Shown here: positions 1 through 11,559 of the stretch, piece after piece
Layout of the letters: every line of letters begins with the position of its first letter
How positions within the stretch are numbered: the stretch's first letter is position 1
NCBI GenBank assembly: GCA_003117195.1
Contig: BDSI01000081.1
Location: 1-64,000, forward strand
Direction of reading: 5' to 3'
Source of the DNA: Eudorina sp. 2006-703-Eu-15
Lineage: Eukaryota > Chlorophyta > Chlorophyceae > Chlamydomonadales > Volvocaceae
Length of the DNA stretch: 64,000 nucleotides
The notes under the pieces: generated by a model
Told to the model about the DNA's origin: nothing
Database searches by the model: none
Seen by the model: only the letters and a program-made list of their open reading frames with translations
Made by a program: the position numbers and the translations under genes

Positions 1-690
1 TTCTCCGACAACTGCACATGCATTGGAAAGATTTGTTAGATTCTAGATACGCTTCAAAAGTAAGCAGCCAAACACCGTTCGGCGCCCAGCCAGGAAGTTC
101 CTTAAGACAAGACCAGAGTCGAGCGAAGTCATGTAATACTAAAACTACTAGTTATGAAGCCACATTTATGTGCTAACCGTGCGTGTCCCTCCCACCCACC
201 TCTTTCACAGTCTTCTTTGAAGCATTCTCCATGTCCAGGGACTCTCCATCATTTCCTTTGATACCTAGAATGATGACCTCCGACTTCTGCAGCTTTAGCT
301 TTTTGGCCGCAAAATCTTGCACCACCGGCAAATGGAGTTGCCCTGACCGTTCCTCTTGACCGTCACGGAGCCCAGTTTGTCTTCATGCAAGCTGTAAACA
401 GGAAAGCTAGCGGTCTTCATGGTAGTTATGCCCCTTAGGACTGCGAAGGGAAGACTGTTCAGGCTATCCAAAGCGTGGGCTTCGACAAAGCTATGTCAGC
501 AAGGATGTTGTTCTGACCAGCGTTGCGACCGTATTACTTTTGACCGTCCGGCGTAGAATTGACCCCTCAGGCGTATTTTGAAGGCGTATGGCGTAATGTA
601 CGGCAACAACTTTTTGCTTGGCTTTTAGATGTGCATTGGCGTGTGCCTTGCCAAAATCACCTCCAAAACCCTGGCGAATAATAAGCATAT
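1..690 (-). pseudogene. left-edge copy of the 5' part of a hypothetical gene
   Basis: This stretch repeats 7,640-8,350 almost base for base and is cut by the window edge. It carries the same minus-strand open segments as that copy: one of 65 codons at 491-688 and the segment corresponding to 7,818-8,032. It differs by single-base gains and losses, for example an extra G near 411 and a lost C near 330. The family is not recognised. Whether the gene continues to the left, as in copy 2, cannot be seen here. Confidence 0.3.
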
Positions 691-916
691 TTCCTGGGCA
701 ATCACTGATCTTTAGACGGGACTATCTGGTCAATCTAGAGTATGTCCAAGAGCGGCTGCCTGACCAAGCCTGACCAGTCCGCGTCGATTCCCGCCATCTC
801 CACAATGCTGCCCGGCCTCCCCAGCCGCTGCGCCTGGCAAAGGGCACAGCCCCTGGCGTGGCGGCGCCCGACACGTTCAAACCAACCCCGGATCCGCACG
901 TGACGATCACTGGATG

Positions 917-3864
917 TCCGTCAAGTGCCACCAGCATGAACACACACAGCACGGCAGCAGACATGGGAGATTGCCAAGAGCCCGCTGCGTGGGTGCTGCG
1001 ATGAACCACGCACTCTGGTGGTCTGCTCACAGCGCTGTCATGAAACACGGTGCGCTTGGTCACCGGGTTTGGTGTCTGCAACAAGAACGTACTCAAACAT
1101 GCTTAGACATGTTCAGGCATGCTCAGAGGGCTTAGCGGCGCTCGGGGCTGGGTGGGCTTGGCGCGGCTCCGGCTTGGAGGGTTCGCAGATGGCTGGGGCT
1201 GGCAGGGTTAGAAGGCGGCTGCGGGCTGGGAGGGCTTGGAGGCGCTGTGGGCTGGGCGGGCTTGGCGGCGGCTCCGGGCTTGGAGGGTTCGGAGGTGGCT
1301 GGGGGCTGGCAGGGTTCGAAGGCGGCTGCGGGCTTGGAGGCCTTGGCGGCGGCTCGGGGCTGGGTGGGCTTGGCGGCGGCTCCGGGCTTGGAGGTTCAGC
1401 GGCGCTGCGGCTTGGAGGGTTTGGCGGCGGCTCGGGGCTGGGTGGGCTTGGCGGCGGCTCCGGGCTTGGAGGGTTCGGAGGCGGCTGGGGCTGGCAGGGT
1501 TAGAAGGCGGCTGCGGGCTGGCAGAGTTCGAAGGCGGCTGAGGGCTTGGAGGGTTTGGCGGCGGCTCTGGGCTGGCAGGGTTCGGAGGCGGCTCCGGGCT
1601 TGGGGTTCAGCGGGCGCTCCGGGCTTGGAGGGTTCGGAGGCGGCTCCGGCTTGGAGGGTTCGGAGGCGCTGCGGCTAGGAGGCCTTGGCGGCAGCTCGGG
1701 GCTGGGTGAGCTTGGCGGCGGCTCCGGGCTTGAAGGGTTCGGAGGTGGCTGGGGGCTGGCAGGGTTCGAAGGCGGCTGCGGGCTTGGAGGCCTTGGCGGC
1801 GGCTCTGGGCTTGGTGAGCTTGGCGGTGGTTCAGGGCTGGGAGGGCTTGGGGGCGGCTCTGGCTGGCAGGGGTTTGGGTTTGGAGGATTCGGTGGTGGCT
1901 GAGGGCTTGGTGGGGGCCCGGGACTTGGCGGGGTGGCGAGCTGAAGTATACGGTGTGTACCCCACCAGACGCGCCGTATCCAGTACCTGATCGCAACACG
2001 CAGACAGCAGGAGGGCCGTACAGAAACCGTATACACAAGGCAGAAGTCCAGTCAACCTGTCATAACCCTGCCATAACTTGTACCACCGCCACCATCCCCA
2101 CATGCAAGTGCCCCCCCCGTACCAACATCCCCTGCCAGAGGTAACCATCTCACCAACCCGGGCGGGAACATACACCACGAAAGCAGGAAGTCATCAATGG
2201 CCGGGTCGCCTCTTCCTCATCTTCCCCCATTTCATCTCCAGCCTCTTACTCTCCAGCCAGTGACGAGACATCACATGTAAAGATGTAAGACATCCCATCC
2301 ATCAGACCCTGGCGGCTGTTGCATGCACCACTGCACCATGCACGCGCCAAAGAGCCAGGCTCGCTTGCCTTGTCGGTGCCTTTGCCGAGTAAGTTATCCC
2401 CGATATAGAACGTCATGCGCTCACAAGCAGCAGCTCGCCCGTGAAGTTGCATGTGTACTGCGCGTTCAACAAGGGTGGCGCGTACCGGCACACGCCAGGC
2501 GCGGCGGCCCACGGCATTTCCCGCGCTCAAGTCCAGACCCATGCATGCAGACCGCGCACCACAGCTGTCCCAGAGCGGGCAGCCCGGAGGCGGTTCCCTA
2601 CGGACGCATGAGGTGCTTGGTGGCGGCTGCCGTAGCTATGCACGGCCGGAACGAGCAGCACCTTGTTGCAGACTGCTCAGCTGGAAGTTGATTCCAGTGC
2701 GCAGGCAGGGCGGGCAGGGCGGCGCAACCTGGAGTGCATGACGCTGCGCACAAACCCGTCGCCCAAAGTCTCGTAATCCCGGGCCGCGGTTTGTTGCCCA
2801 CCACCCACCAGTAGAACGCCGTTCCAGTGCACGTCCCCGTCGGACAGGTATCCGCAGCACAGGTGGTATTCACGGTTGTGCCGTTCGCCAGCTGCAGCGT
2901 CAGGTTAGAGCCGATTGTAGCCTTGCTGCGGGAACCCACATAGGGCGGCGGCCCGGACGTGTTAGGGACGAGGGACGTGCTCATCAGACGGTGTGCCGCA
3001 GGGCAGCGCAGGGGGTAGGTGCATGGGGCGGCGCCAGGGCACCACAGGGCCGCACGCGCGCCGGGTGCCGCCGGGCACGGGCACTGCAGCCTGGTGCCCA
3101 GTCCGGAGTCCTGACAAGGTCTCAGGGCACTCGGGGTAACACGCGCCAGGGGGAAAGATGCCTCTGCCCGCCATTCCTTGACCCCCCCACGGTCTCCATC
3201 CACCCACCCATTCTCCTGCCTGGGTCCCACGGCCCCTCCCACCCACCTGGCAGCTGAAGCCCGACCTGGGTGGCGTACACACTCGAAGTAAATGCTACCA
3301 CTATGCTAGCCTTCGACGCCTTGTTCAGCGAGTACTTGCAAGCAGCACAGCACCCGAGACAAGACAGCGGCCATCGTGATTGTGTGATCCGGCAGACACT
3401 CAGCAAATGCAATTATGGCCCGTAGTTTGCAGCGAGGTCCAACTCCGAAACATCCACACCGGTTCAGCGTCTTCACGTCATCATCGCGTGCCAGAGAACA
3501 TGGTTCGGCTGCAGCTCAGAAGATGCTGAATGATGCCCGTGCGGGTGGCCCTATGTACGAGATACGTACAGTGTCAGGGCCTGTGACGTTGCGTCGGGTG
3601 CGCTGCTTGGAAGCAGGTTGCCGCCCGCTGAGTAGTCCGGGGCACCGACAGCGACCCTTTTAAAGATGTCGACGACATAGAAGAGTTTGCCGCGTAAACT
3701 GTCGTCAACGACGACGAACAGTCGTACACCGCTGGCCCTGAGCCAGACCAAACTCCATTGCTGCAGCTCTGAGCTGAACATGAAGCAAATACGCTTAGGC
3801 ATATGACGAGCTGCAAGACGCTGAGGCGCTCTGTGACAAGAAGTTGATACACGACCCGGTGCAT
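917..3864 (-). pseudogene. secreted hydroxyproline-rich glycoprotein gene, copy 1 (frameshifted)
   Basis: Same gene as the copy at 8,563-11,527. The first exon starts at 3,864 with a hydrophobic signal peptide followed by a Cys/Ser-rich segment. A Cys-rich exon lies near 2,830-3,075. The proline-rich region (PPSP, PPPN and SPEPP motifs) lies at about 1,133-1,950, and the last exon at about 917-1,075. Compared with copy 2 there are many one-base deletions, for example the lost C near 920 that removes the stop used in copy 2, and several breaks inside the proline-rich region. These could be true decay or uncorrected homopolymer errors in the assembly; the sequence alone cannot tell which. Confidence 0.6.
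1133..1950 (-). repeat. proline-rich coding repeat of copy 1
   Basis: Short imperfect tandem repeats that on the minus strand read as PPSPEPP, PPPNPP, PPSNPASPQPP and similar blocks. On the plus strand the same repeat gives long Gly/Leu-rich frames, which are antisense artefacts. Several single-base losses break the frame. Confidence 0.8.
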
Positions 3865-3899
3865 TGCGCGCTCTACCCTAATCTGCAGTTGTGGTGTAC

Positions 3900-6170
3900 T
3901 TGTTACATCATCATTTTCAGGTTGTTAACTTATGGTTATCAACTGCCAAGGCCAACTTCCCAGGAGTCAAAAATGTTAAAGTGTTTTGGGAACATATTCT
4001 AGATGTTATCTTTTCAAAATGTGTGCATTGTGTTTGCAAGGAACCTAAATTTCCGTCCTAAGGTCACCATAACATCACTGGTAAGGAGGTACGGCGTCGC
4101 TTTCCGGAACCAGACGGCGAAACTCACAGCGCTCCCTTATTAACACTCTCATGACGACAAAAAAGACAGGGATTGATAACAGATGCGAAGATAGAAGACG
4201 TGGATAGTTGTACCTAGCTGCGTGCTCACTATCTGGCAGCGTGAAATTTGCATCGAAACCCGTCAGCTTGTTCTGCGGTATCAGAGCTCTGGCAGGAATA
4301 CAAGCCATTAGTTGCCGGACGTGTGCCGGACTTATCCATGAAGCAAATGGATGCTCGGTGAAAGCGTTGTTCGTCCCAATAACTACAAGGACTTGTCGAA
4401 AAATTGTCACCTACGAGACGATGGGATCTACGCACGATGAAAGCAGTCGAAACCTTTGTGCACCGACATGCGCAGTATTTTGGTTCACGAACAGCAGACC
4501 CTGTTGGTATGCACGCCTTGTGGTACGCATACTGCAAGTTTACAACAGGGGCTCCGGTGCATGGTACAGTTGGCGCCCACCCCTGCACTCACGAACATGA
4601 ACGAGGTGCGTGCAGACGAAGGGTGCGCTGACCGCGCTAACACACACGCACGAAGACGTCGCAGCGAGTACCCCCTAGCCTGTCGAAAATGTATCTGCTG
4701 CGCCGTGCTGAGCCTCGCGCCCAATGTTTCTTGCAAGAATCCGAAGAACTTCAACACCGTAGCCATGAAGCCAGGACCTGCCTGTCACACGCTTGGGGCC
4801 ACCGCCCTCACACGCGATCTGAAGCCCTTGTAGCCGTCAAGACGATGGCCTGCGTTCGTTGCGCGCCCAACCTACCGTACACAGACAATCTGCCGCCATC
4901 TGCTTCGTACGAGCTTCACCGAGCTTCACCGACCTCCTTCGGCCTGGGTGCTTCCGAGCACTGGCCCTACGTAGCTACGATACGAATAAGCTTTACACAC
5001 CAGCGCGTCCCGGCCATAACCCAGGTGTGCACCGCGTGTGCGGGGACTGCGCACCCGTTTCTTAAGGAAAGAGTCCTGACGAGGGGCGCCTTGTGTGCTG
5101 TCCGTGGCGTCGGGCGTGGCCGAATGTCAAGAGACACGTGTCGATGCGGTTGGTGGTTACCGCGGCCCGTCCACCAGCGCAACCACCAACTGGCTCTCTT
5201 TACTCGGTTTTGATTCGTTAACTACCGCGATCACATGATCGTCAATCGGTCGCCTTCATCCGCGCAGCATTGGTGTACCCGGGGCCGCTGCAGCCGAACA
5301 TGCGCGCCCCGGTCATTCACGGACCCATCACGGGCTGTAATGGTGCCGTACAGTGTACGGTCCTCACCCAGAAACAGAGTGTGAAGCAACTTCACAGCAT
5401 CTCAGTAAGCCTGCATGTGCAGCTCTCACCAACTTCACGGCCGCACTCCTCCACTCACTCTTTCTGCAACTGTTACAAGGTGGACCCTTAGCCCCGACGG
5501 GTGTTCCAACGGCCCAGACAGCTCGTAGGCCTCGTGTCACCAACCCCTACCAACGACTGCGCAACATCCACCACCACCCGCAGGGGTCCATACAGCCATA
5601 CCAGGCAACACACCAGTTTAGTGAAGCGCCAGGATTGCCTCTCCAAGTTATCAATGATGTACAGCATCGGTCTGCCTGTGGACACGCCAGCAGGCTGCTG
5701 GGATACACCCAAAGACGCCCGGCAGATCGCCCATCGCGACCCTATTCAATGTCGCGAGTCCACAATGTGCAACAGCCATTGTGCGCGTGTTCAGTTTTTG
5801 GCCCAAATGGGGCGGTGAGTGGCTCTCAGCTGATGGAGCTCCATCATGTTACCGATTCACATTTCATTGCCGGCGTATGTACGTCCTGAACTACCACAGT
5901 ACACTTGGCTGACGGCGCAGGTCGTGCTAGCCCTCTGCCATTTTGCCACGCTTTCGTCACCAGCAGCGGTGTTGCGGCCAGTGCGCAAATGAGATGAATG
6001 CTTTGTCCGCCCTGCCCAACCGCGCCACACGAAATCCCCTTTAAGCCTCATCCTCCCTCCCGGACACGGTCACGGAGACGTCCCCCTCACTCCCGCGGGT
6101 CCAGCCGTGTCCAGCACGCTTCAATCGACGTGCATCCGCACCCACTCGAAGCAGCTCGCATGAATGTTCC
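3900..6170. other. duplicated upstream region without a recognised gene (copy 1)
   Basis: Lies upstream of the glycoprotein start at 3,864 and is repeated at 11,560-13,880. Frames on both strands are short (130 codons or less, apart from one of 178), differ between the two copies because of indels, and match no family I recognise. It may hold the promoter of the glycoprotein gene, but no clear TATA box or other element stands out. Confidence 0.5.
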
Positions 6171-6360
6171 CTCACTCCAAACATCCCCCCACATCCCACA
6201 AGCAGTGTCCGTGATAGAAATGCGCAACTAGCTGCGCATTGCAAGTACACTCCATGCATGTCCTGACATGAAGTTCCTGTAGCAGTGACCGTCTTGGTGC
6301 AATGGCCTGCATCTACCACTGCTGCTGCCCCAGCTGCTGCTGCTGCTCCTGAAGCCACGC

Positions 6361-6387
6361 GTTAGCCTTTGCCATCCCACTGTGCAC
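6361..6387. repeat. 27-bp direct repeat, left copy
   Basis: Identical to 7,119-7,145 and in the same orientation. The pair brackets about 730 bp of GC-rich low-complexity sequence, as a target-site duplication or a local slip duplication would. Confidence 0.8.
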
Positions 6388-7118
6388 CCAGCAGCGCGGA
6401 GAGCTCCCGAGCTGCCGTACATGCGCGTCCACCGCCGCCGCTGCGGCCGCCGCGCCGCCGCGACCTCTCCCTGCTGCGGTGAGCCGGCTGCAGCTCCTCC
6501 TCCTCCTCCTCAAACTTCTGCACCAACCCGCGCCAGCGGCCGCTCGCGTTCCGGTCCCTGGCTGTGTGCCACTGCCACCACCGCCCCCACCGTCCCACCG
6601 CCAGCTGCGGCAATTGGCCCTACCGATGCCGCCAGGCGTAGTTCCATTCCTCCTTTCCGCGAGGTCCCGCCTGCTGCTGGTGCTCCTGGGTCTTTGTGGT
6701 GAAGCTGCTGCCCGGGAGGGCCACGTCGAGACGTCCAAATCCTCGCTGGCCCTGTCCGCCCTTGCCCGCGCCCCCGCCCATGTCCCACCCCTTGGCCCAC
6801 TCCCTGTCCCGCCCCATCCCACATCGAGGCTGCGCCTGACGCCAGCGGCAGCGGGGCGCGTAGCCGCGGCCGTGGCCGCGGAGGCGGAGGAGGGCCCGGC
6901 GCGGAGGACATGAGCGCGGCGCTGGCGCTGTCGAAGGCCAGCAGCGCTCAGAGAACGCCCCACTACCCGTTGTGTCGGATGTGGTCCCGGCCGCGAGGGC
7001 CCGGCCGCCAGGACACGTCGGGGGTGGGCGCGGCGCCGGCTTCGCCTGCGGGCCGGTCCGCAGACTGACGGCGCCGGCGCGAAGCGGCACAACCTCCGTG
7101 CACTGGTGTCGTACCTTG

Positions 7119-7145
7119 GTTAGCCTTTGCCATCCCACTGTGCAC
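7119..7145. repeat. 27-bp direct repeat, right copy
   Basis: Identical to 6,361-6,387. Its right end lies about 26 bp beyond (on the minus strand, 3' of) the stop codon of the coiled-coil hypothetical gene at 7,172. Confidence 0.8.
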
Positions 7146-7171
7146 TGTCGAGTGAGCCGAGTGAGCCGACC

Positions 7172-8329
7172 TTAATCTTCTGAAAGCGCCTCGAAGACAA
7201 CATCATCTGCGTCGAGCTTGTACGCGAACGTGAAGAGCTCCCGGTACAGCGCAGCCTGCTTCGGTGCTGCCGCAGTCACCGCATGCGCAATCACTGACAC
7301 GTCAACTGTGTGGGCAGCCTGACTGCTCTGCCACTGCTGCGTGCCACGGCCGAACTTTGTCAGCAATGCTGCGTCACGCCCGAGACCCTTGAAGTCCTGC
7401 ATCTGCTCCAGCTGCGCATTCCACTCCTCCCCGCGCTCATCCGTACGTAACTGGCGCCCAGCCAGCAATTCCCGCACGTTGTCCAGCAGCTGCCGCAGAG
7501 CCAGCTTCTTTTGCAGCAGCACGGCCGTCTTCATGCCATCCACCTCCATTTTTAGGCTGGCCACTTGCTCCTTCAGCGCTGTGTTCTCGCATGTAAGTGA
7601 CTCGCGTTCTCCGGTACCGCCACGTGCACGACTGCTTCCTTCTCCGACAACTGCACATGCATTGGAAAGATTTGTTAGATTCTAGATACGCTTCAAAAAG
7701 TAAGCAGCCAAACACCGTTCGGGCCCAGCCAGGAAGTTCCTTAAGACAAGACCAGAGTCGAGCGAAGTCATGTAATACTAAAAACTACTAGTTATGAAGC
7801 CACATTTATGTGCTAACCGTGCGTGTCCCTCCCACCCACCTCTTTCACAGTCTTCTTTGAAGCATTCTCCATGTCCAGGGACTCTCCATCATTTCCTTTG
7901 ATACCTAGAATGATGACCTCCGACTTCTGCAGCTTTAGCTTTTTGGCCGCAAAATCTTGCACCACCGGCCAAATGGAGTTGCCCTGACCGTTCCTCTTGA
8001 CCGTCACGGAGCCCAGTTTGTCTTCATGCAAGCTGTAAACAGGAAAGCTAGCGTCTTCATGGTAGTTATGCCCCTTAGGACTGCGAAGGGAAGACTGTTC
8101 AGGCTATCCCAAAGCGTGGGCTTCGACAAAGCTATGTCAGCAAGGATGTTGTTCTGACCAGCGTTGCGACCGTATTACTTTTGACCGTCCGGCGTAGAAT
8201 TGACCCCTCAGGCGTATTTTGAAGGCGTATGGCGTAATGTACGGCAACAACTTTTTGCTTGGCTTTTAGATGTGCATTGGCGTGTGCCTTGCCAAAATCA
8301 CCTCCAAAACCCTGGCGAATAATAAGCAT
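7172..8329 (-). CDS. hypothetical protein with C-terminal coiled-coil segment (partial model)
   Basis: The family is not recognised. The best supported piece is the last exon, 7,172-7,650, which ends in a stop and encodes about 158 residues. It has a Leu-heptad segment (KMEVDGMKTAVLLQKKLALR and following) and then a globular-looking tail ending in EALSED. Its acceptor is a TGCAG at 7,651-7,655. A preceding exon, 7,818-8,032, encodes a Lys/Asp-rich stretch and fits in phase (phase 1) if the donor is the GTTAGC next to 7,818; a second donor, GTGGGT, lies slightly upstream but does not fit the phase. A further open segment from an ATG at 8,329 to a stop at 8,132 may be an upstream exon. The start codon is unresolved. 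The 5' two thirds is duplicated at 1-690. Confidence 0.4.
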
Positions 8330-8562
8330 ATTTCCTGGGCAATCACTGATCTTTAGACGGGACTATCTGGTCAATCTAGAGTATGTCCAAGAGCGGCTGC
8401 CTGACCAAGCCTGACCAGTCCGCGTCGATTCCCGCCATCTCCACAATGCTGCCCGGCCTCCCCAGCCGCTGCGCCTGGCAAAGGGCACAGCCCCTGGCCG
8501 TGGCGGCGCCCGACACGTTCAAACCAACCCCGGATCCGCACGTGACGATCACTGGATGTCCG

Positions 8563-11527
8563 TCAAGTGCCCACCAGCATGAACACACACAGCACGGCAG
8601 CAGACATGGGAGATTGCCAAGAGCCCGCTGCGTGGGTGCTGCGATGAACCACGCACTCTGGTGGTCTGCTCACAGCGCTGTCATGAAACACGGTGCGCTT
8701 GGTCACCGGGTTTGGTGTCTGCAACAAGAACGTACTCAAACATGCTTAGACATGTTCAGGCATGCTCAGAGGGCTTAGCGGCGGCTCGGGGCTGGTGGGC
8801 TTGGCGGCGGCTCCGGGCTTGGAGGGTTCGCAGATGGCTGGGGGCTGGCAGGGTTAGAAGGCGGCTGCGGGCTGGGAGGGCTTGGAGGCGGCTGTGGGCT
8901 GGGCGGGCTTGGCGGCGGCTCCGGGCTTGGAGGGTTCGGAGGTGGCTGGGGGCTGGCAGGGTTCGAAGGCGGCTGCGGGCTTGGAGGCCTTGGCGGCGGC
9001 TCGGGGCTGGGTGGGCTTGGCGGCGGCTCCGGGCTTGGAGGGTTCAGCGGCGGCTGCGGGCTTGGAGGGTTTGGCGGCGGCTCGGGGCTGGGTGGGCTTG
9101 GCGGCGGCTCCGGGCTTGGAGGGTTCGGAGGCGGCTGGGGCTGGCAGGGTTAGAAGGCGGCTGCGGGCTGGCAGAGTTCGAAGGCGGCTGAGGGCTTGGA
9201 GGGTTTGGCGGCGGCTCTGGGCTGGCAGGGTTCGGAGGCGGCTCCGGGCTTGGAGGGTTCAGCGGCGGCTCCGGGCTTGGAGGGTTCGGAGGCGGCTCCG
9301 GGCTTGGAGGGTTCGGAGGCGGCTGCGGGCTAGGAGGCCTTGGCGGCAGCTCGGGGCTGGGTGAGCTTGGCGGCGGCTCCGGGCTTGAAGGGTTCGGAGG
9401 TGGCTGGGGGCTGGCAGGGTTCGAAGGCGGCTGCGGGCTTGGAGGCCTTGGCGGCGGCTCTGGGCTTGGTGAGCTTGGCGGTGGTTCAGGGCTGGGAGGG
9501 CTTGGGGCGGCTCTGGGCTGGCAGGGGTTTGGGTTTGGAGGATTCGGTGGTGGCTGAGGGCTTGGTGGGGGCCCGGGACTTGGCGGGGGTGGCGAGCTGA
9601 AGGTATACGGTGTGTACCCCACCAGACGCGCCGTATCCAGTACCTGATCGCAACACGCAGACAGCAGGAGGGCCGTACAGAAACCGTATACACAAGGCAG
9701 AAGTCCAGTCAACCTGTCATAACCCTGCCATAACTTGTACCACCGCCACCATCCCCACATGCAAGTGCCCCCCCGTACCAACATCCCCTGCCAGAGGTAA
9801 CCATCTCACCAACCCGGGGCGGGAACATACACCACGAAAGCAGGAAGTCATCATGGCCGGGTCGCCTCTTCCTCATCTTCCGCCCATTTCATCTCCAGCC
9901 CTCTTACTCTCCAGCCAGTGACGAGACATCACATGTAAAGATGTAAGACATCCCATCCCATCAGACCCTGGCGGCTGTTGCATGCACCCTGCACCATGCA
10001 CGCGCCAAAGAGCCAGGCTCGCTTGCCTTGTCGGTGCCTTTGCCGAGTAAGTTATCCCCGATATAGAACGTCATGCCGCTCACAAGCAGCAGCTCGCCCG
10101 TGAAGTTGCATGTGTACCTGCGCGTTCAACAAGGGGTGGCGCGTACCGGCACACGCCAGGCGCGGCGGCCCACGGCATTTCCCGCGCTCAAGTCCAGACC
10201 CATGCATGCAGACCGCGCACCACAGCTGTCCCAGAGCGGCAGCCCGGAGGCGGTTCCCTACGGACGCATGAGGTGCTTGGTGGCGGCTGCCGTAGCTATG
10301 CACGGCGGAACGAGCAGCACCTTGTTGCAGACTGCTCAGCTGGAAGTTGATTCCAGTGCGCAGGCAGGGCGGGCAGGGCGGCGCAACCTGGAGGTGCATG
10401 ACGCTGCGCACCAAACCCGTCGCCCAAAGTCTCGTAATCCCCGGGCCCGGGTTTGTTGCCCACCACCCACCAGTATGACGCCGTTCCAGTGCACGTCCCC
10501 GTCGGACAGGTATCCGCAGCACAGGTGGTATTCACGGTTGTGCCGTTCGCCAGCTGCAGCGTCAGGTTAGAGCCGATGTAGCCTTGCTGCGGGAACCCAC
10601 ATAGGGCGGCGGGCCCGGACGTGTTAGGGACGAGGGACGTGCTCATCAGACGGTGTGCCGCAGGGCAGCGCAGGGGGTAGGTGCATGGGGCGGCGCCAGG
10701 GCACCACAGGGCCGCACGCGGCCGGGTGCCGCCGGGCACGGGCACTGCAGCCTGGTGCCCAGTCGGAGTCCTGACAAGGTCTCAGGGGCACTCGGGGTAC
10801 ACGCGCCAGGGGGAAAGATGCCTCTGCCCGCCATTCCTTGACCCCCCCACGGTCTCCATCCACCCACCCATTCTCCTGCCTGGTCCCCACGGCCCCTCCC
10901 ACCCACCTGGCAGCTGAAGCCCGACCTGGGTGGCGTACACACTCGAAGTAAATGCTACCACTATGCTAGCCTTCGACGCCTTGTTCAGCGAGTACTTGCA
11001 AGCAGCACAGCACCCGAGACAAGACAGCGGCCATCGTGATTGTGTGATCCGGCAGACACTCAGCAAATGCAATTATGGCCCGTAGTTTGGCAGCGAGGTC
11101 CAACTCCGAAACATCCAACACCGGTTCAGCGTCTTCACGTCATCATCGCGTGCCAGAGAACATGGTTCGGCTGCAGCTCAGAAGATGCTGAATGATGCCC
11201 GTGCGGGTGGCCCTATGTACGAGATACGTACAGTGTCAGGGCCTGTGACGTTGCGTCGGGTGCGCTGCTTGGGAAGCAGGTGCCGCCCGCTGAGTAGTCC
11301 GGGGCACCGACCAGCGACCCTTTTAAAGATGTCGACGACATAGAAGAGTTTGCCGCGTAAACTGTCGTCAACGACGACGAACAGTCGTACACCGCTGGCC
11401 CTGAGCCAGACCAAACTCCATTGCTGCAGCTCTGAGCTGAACATGAAGCAAATACGCTTAGGCATATGACGAGCTGCAAGACGCTGAGGCGCTCTGTGAC
11501 AAGAAGTTGATACACGACCCGGTGCAT
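8563..11527 (-). CDS. secreted Cys-rich and hydroxyproline-rich glycoprotein (pherophorin-like architecture), copy 2
   Basis: Volvocine wall and matrix glycoproteins are secreted and combine Cys-rich domains with a (Ser)Pro-rich rod; this gene has that layout. Exon 1 starts at 11,527 and gives a signal peptide (hydrophobic core near residues 13-30, likely cut at CSA-Q), then CSNGVWSGSG and a Ser/Cys-rich part. An exon ending near 10,911 has a GTGGGT donor. The exon at 10,471-10,744 is Cys- and N-glycosylation-rich (NTTCAADTCPTGTC). A later piece near 10,000-10,120 reads CNFTGELLLVSGMTFYIG. The proline rod lies at about 8,776-9,620. The last exon, 8,563-8,718 (51 residues plus stop), ends in a short hydrophobic tail (SAAVLCVFMLVGT) that could be a membrane or GPI-type signal. 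A one-base frame change sits in the rod near 9,138. The exon chain is incomplete, and a standard pherophorin domain was not recognised. Confidence 0.55.
8776..9620 (-). repeat. proline-rich coding repeat of copy 2
   Basis: About 0.8 kb of imperfect short repeats encoding PPSPEPP, PPPNPPSP, PPSNPASPQPP and PPPSSPSP on the minus strand. The rod starts after YTPYTFSSPPPPSPGPP near 9,600 and follows one frame down to about 9,140. There a four-G run, where the sister repeat has five, shifts the frame; the same change is present in copy 1. Confidence 0.8.
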
Positions 11528-11559
11528 TGCGCGCTCTACCCCTAATCTGCAGTTGTGGT

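Larger units (their letters stand above)
1..6170. repeat. tandem segmental duplication, copy 1
   Basis: Collinear with 7,640-13,880 in the same orientation. The offset grows from 7,639 at the left to about 7,705 at the right because copy 1 has many single-base losses, mostly inside homopolymers. Homology stops abruptly after about 6,175, where copy 1 continues with unrelated sequence and copy 2 with another. The segment holds one glycoprotein gene, its upstream region and part of a coiled-coil gene. Confidence 0.9.
6171..7171. other. unique segment between the duplications, Arg/Gly/Pro-rich frames, no supported gene
   Basis: This kilobase is present once only. It is very GC-rich, so long frames occur on both strands (259 codons on minus at 6,313-7,092, 144 codons on plus at 6,479-6,913), all of low complexity. 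One minus frame has a Gly-Arg-rich patch followed by an acidic run near 6,500, which may belong to a spliced 3' part of a gene. A 27-bp perfect direct repeat flanks 6,388-7,118. Confidence 0.4.

Noticed and set aside
1018..1902. Plus-strand Gly/Leu- and Arg/Trp-rich frames over the proline rod (also at 8,661-9,364)
   Set aside because: Antisense of the PPSP repeat; the minus strand has the expected rod and flanking exons.
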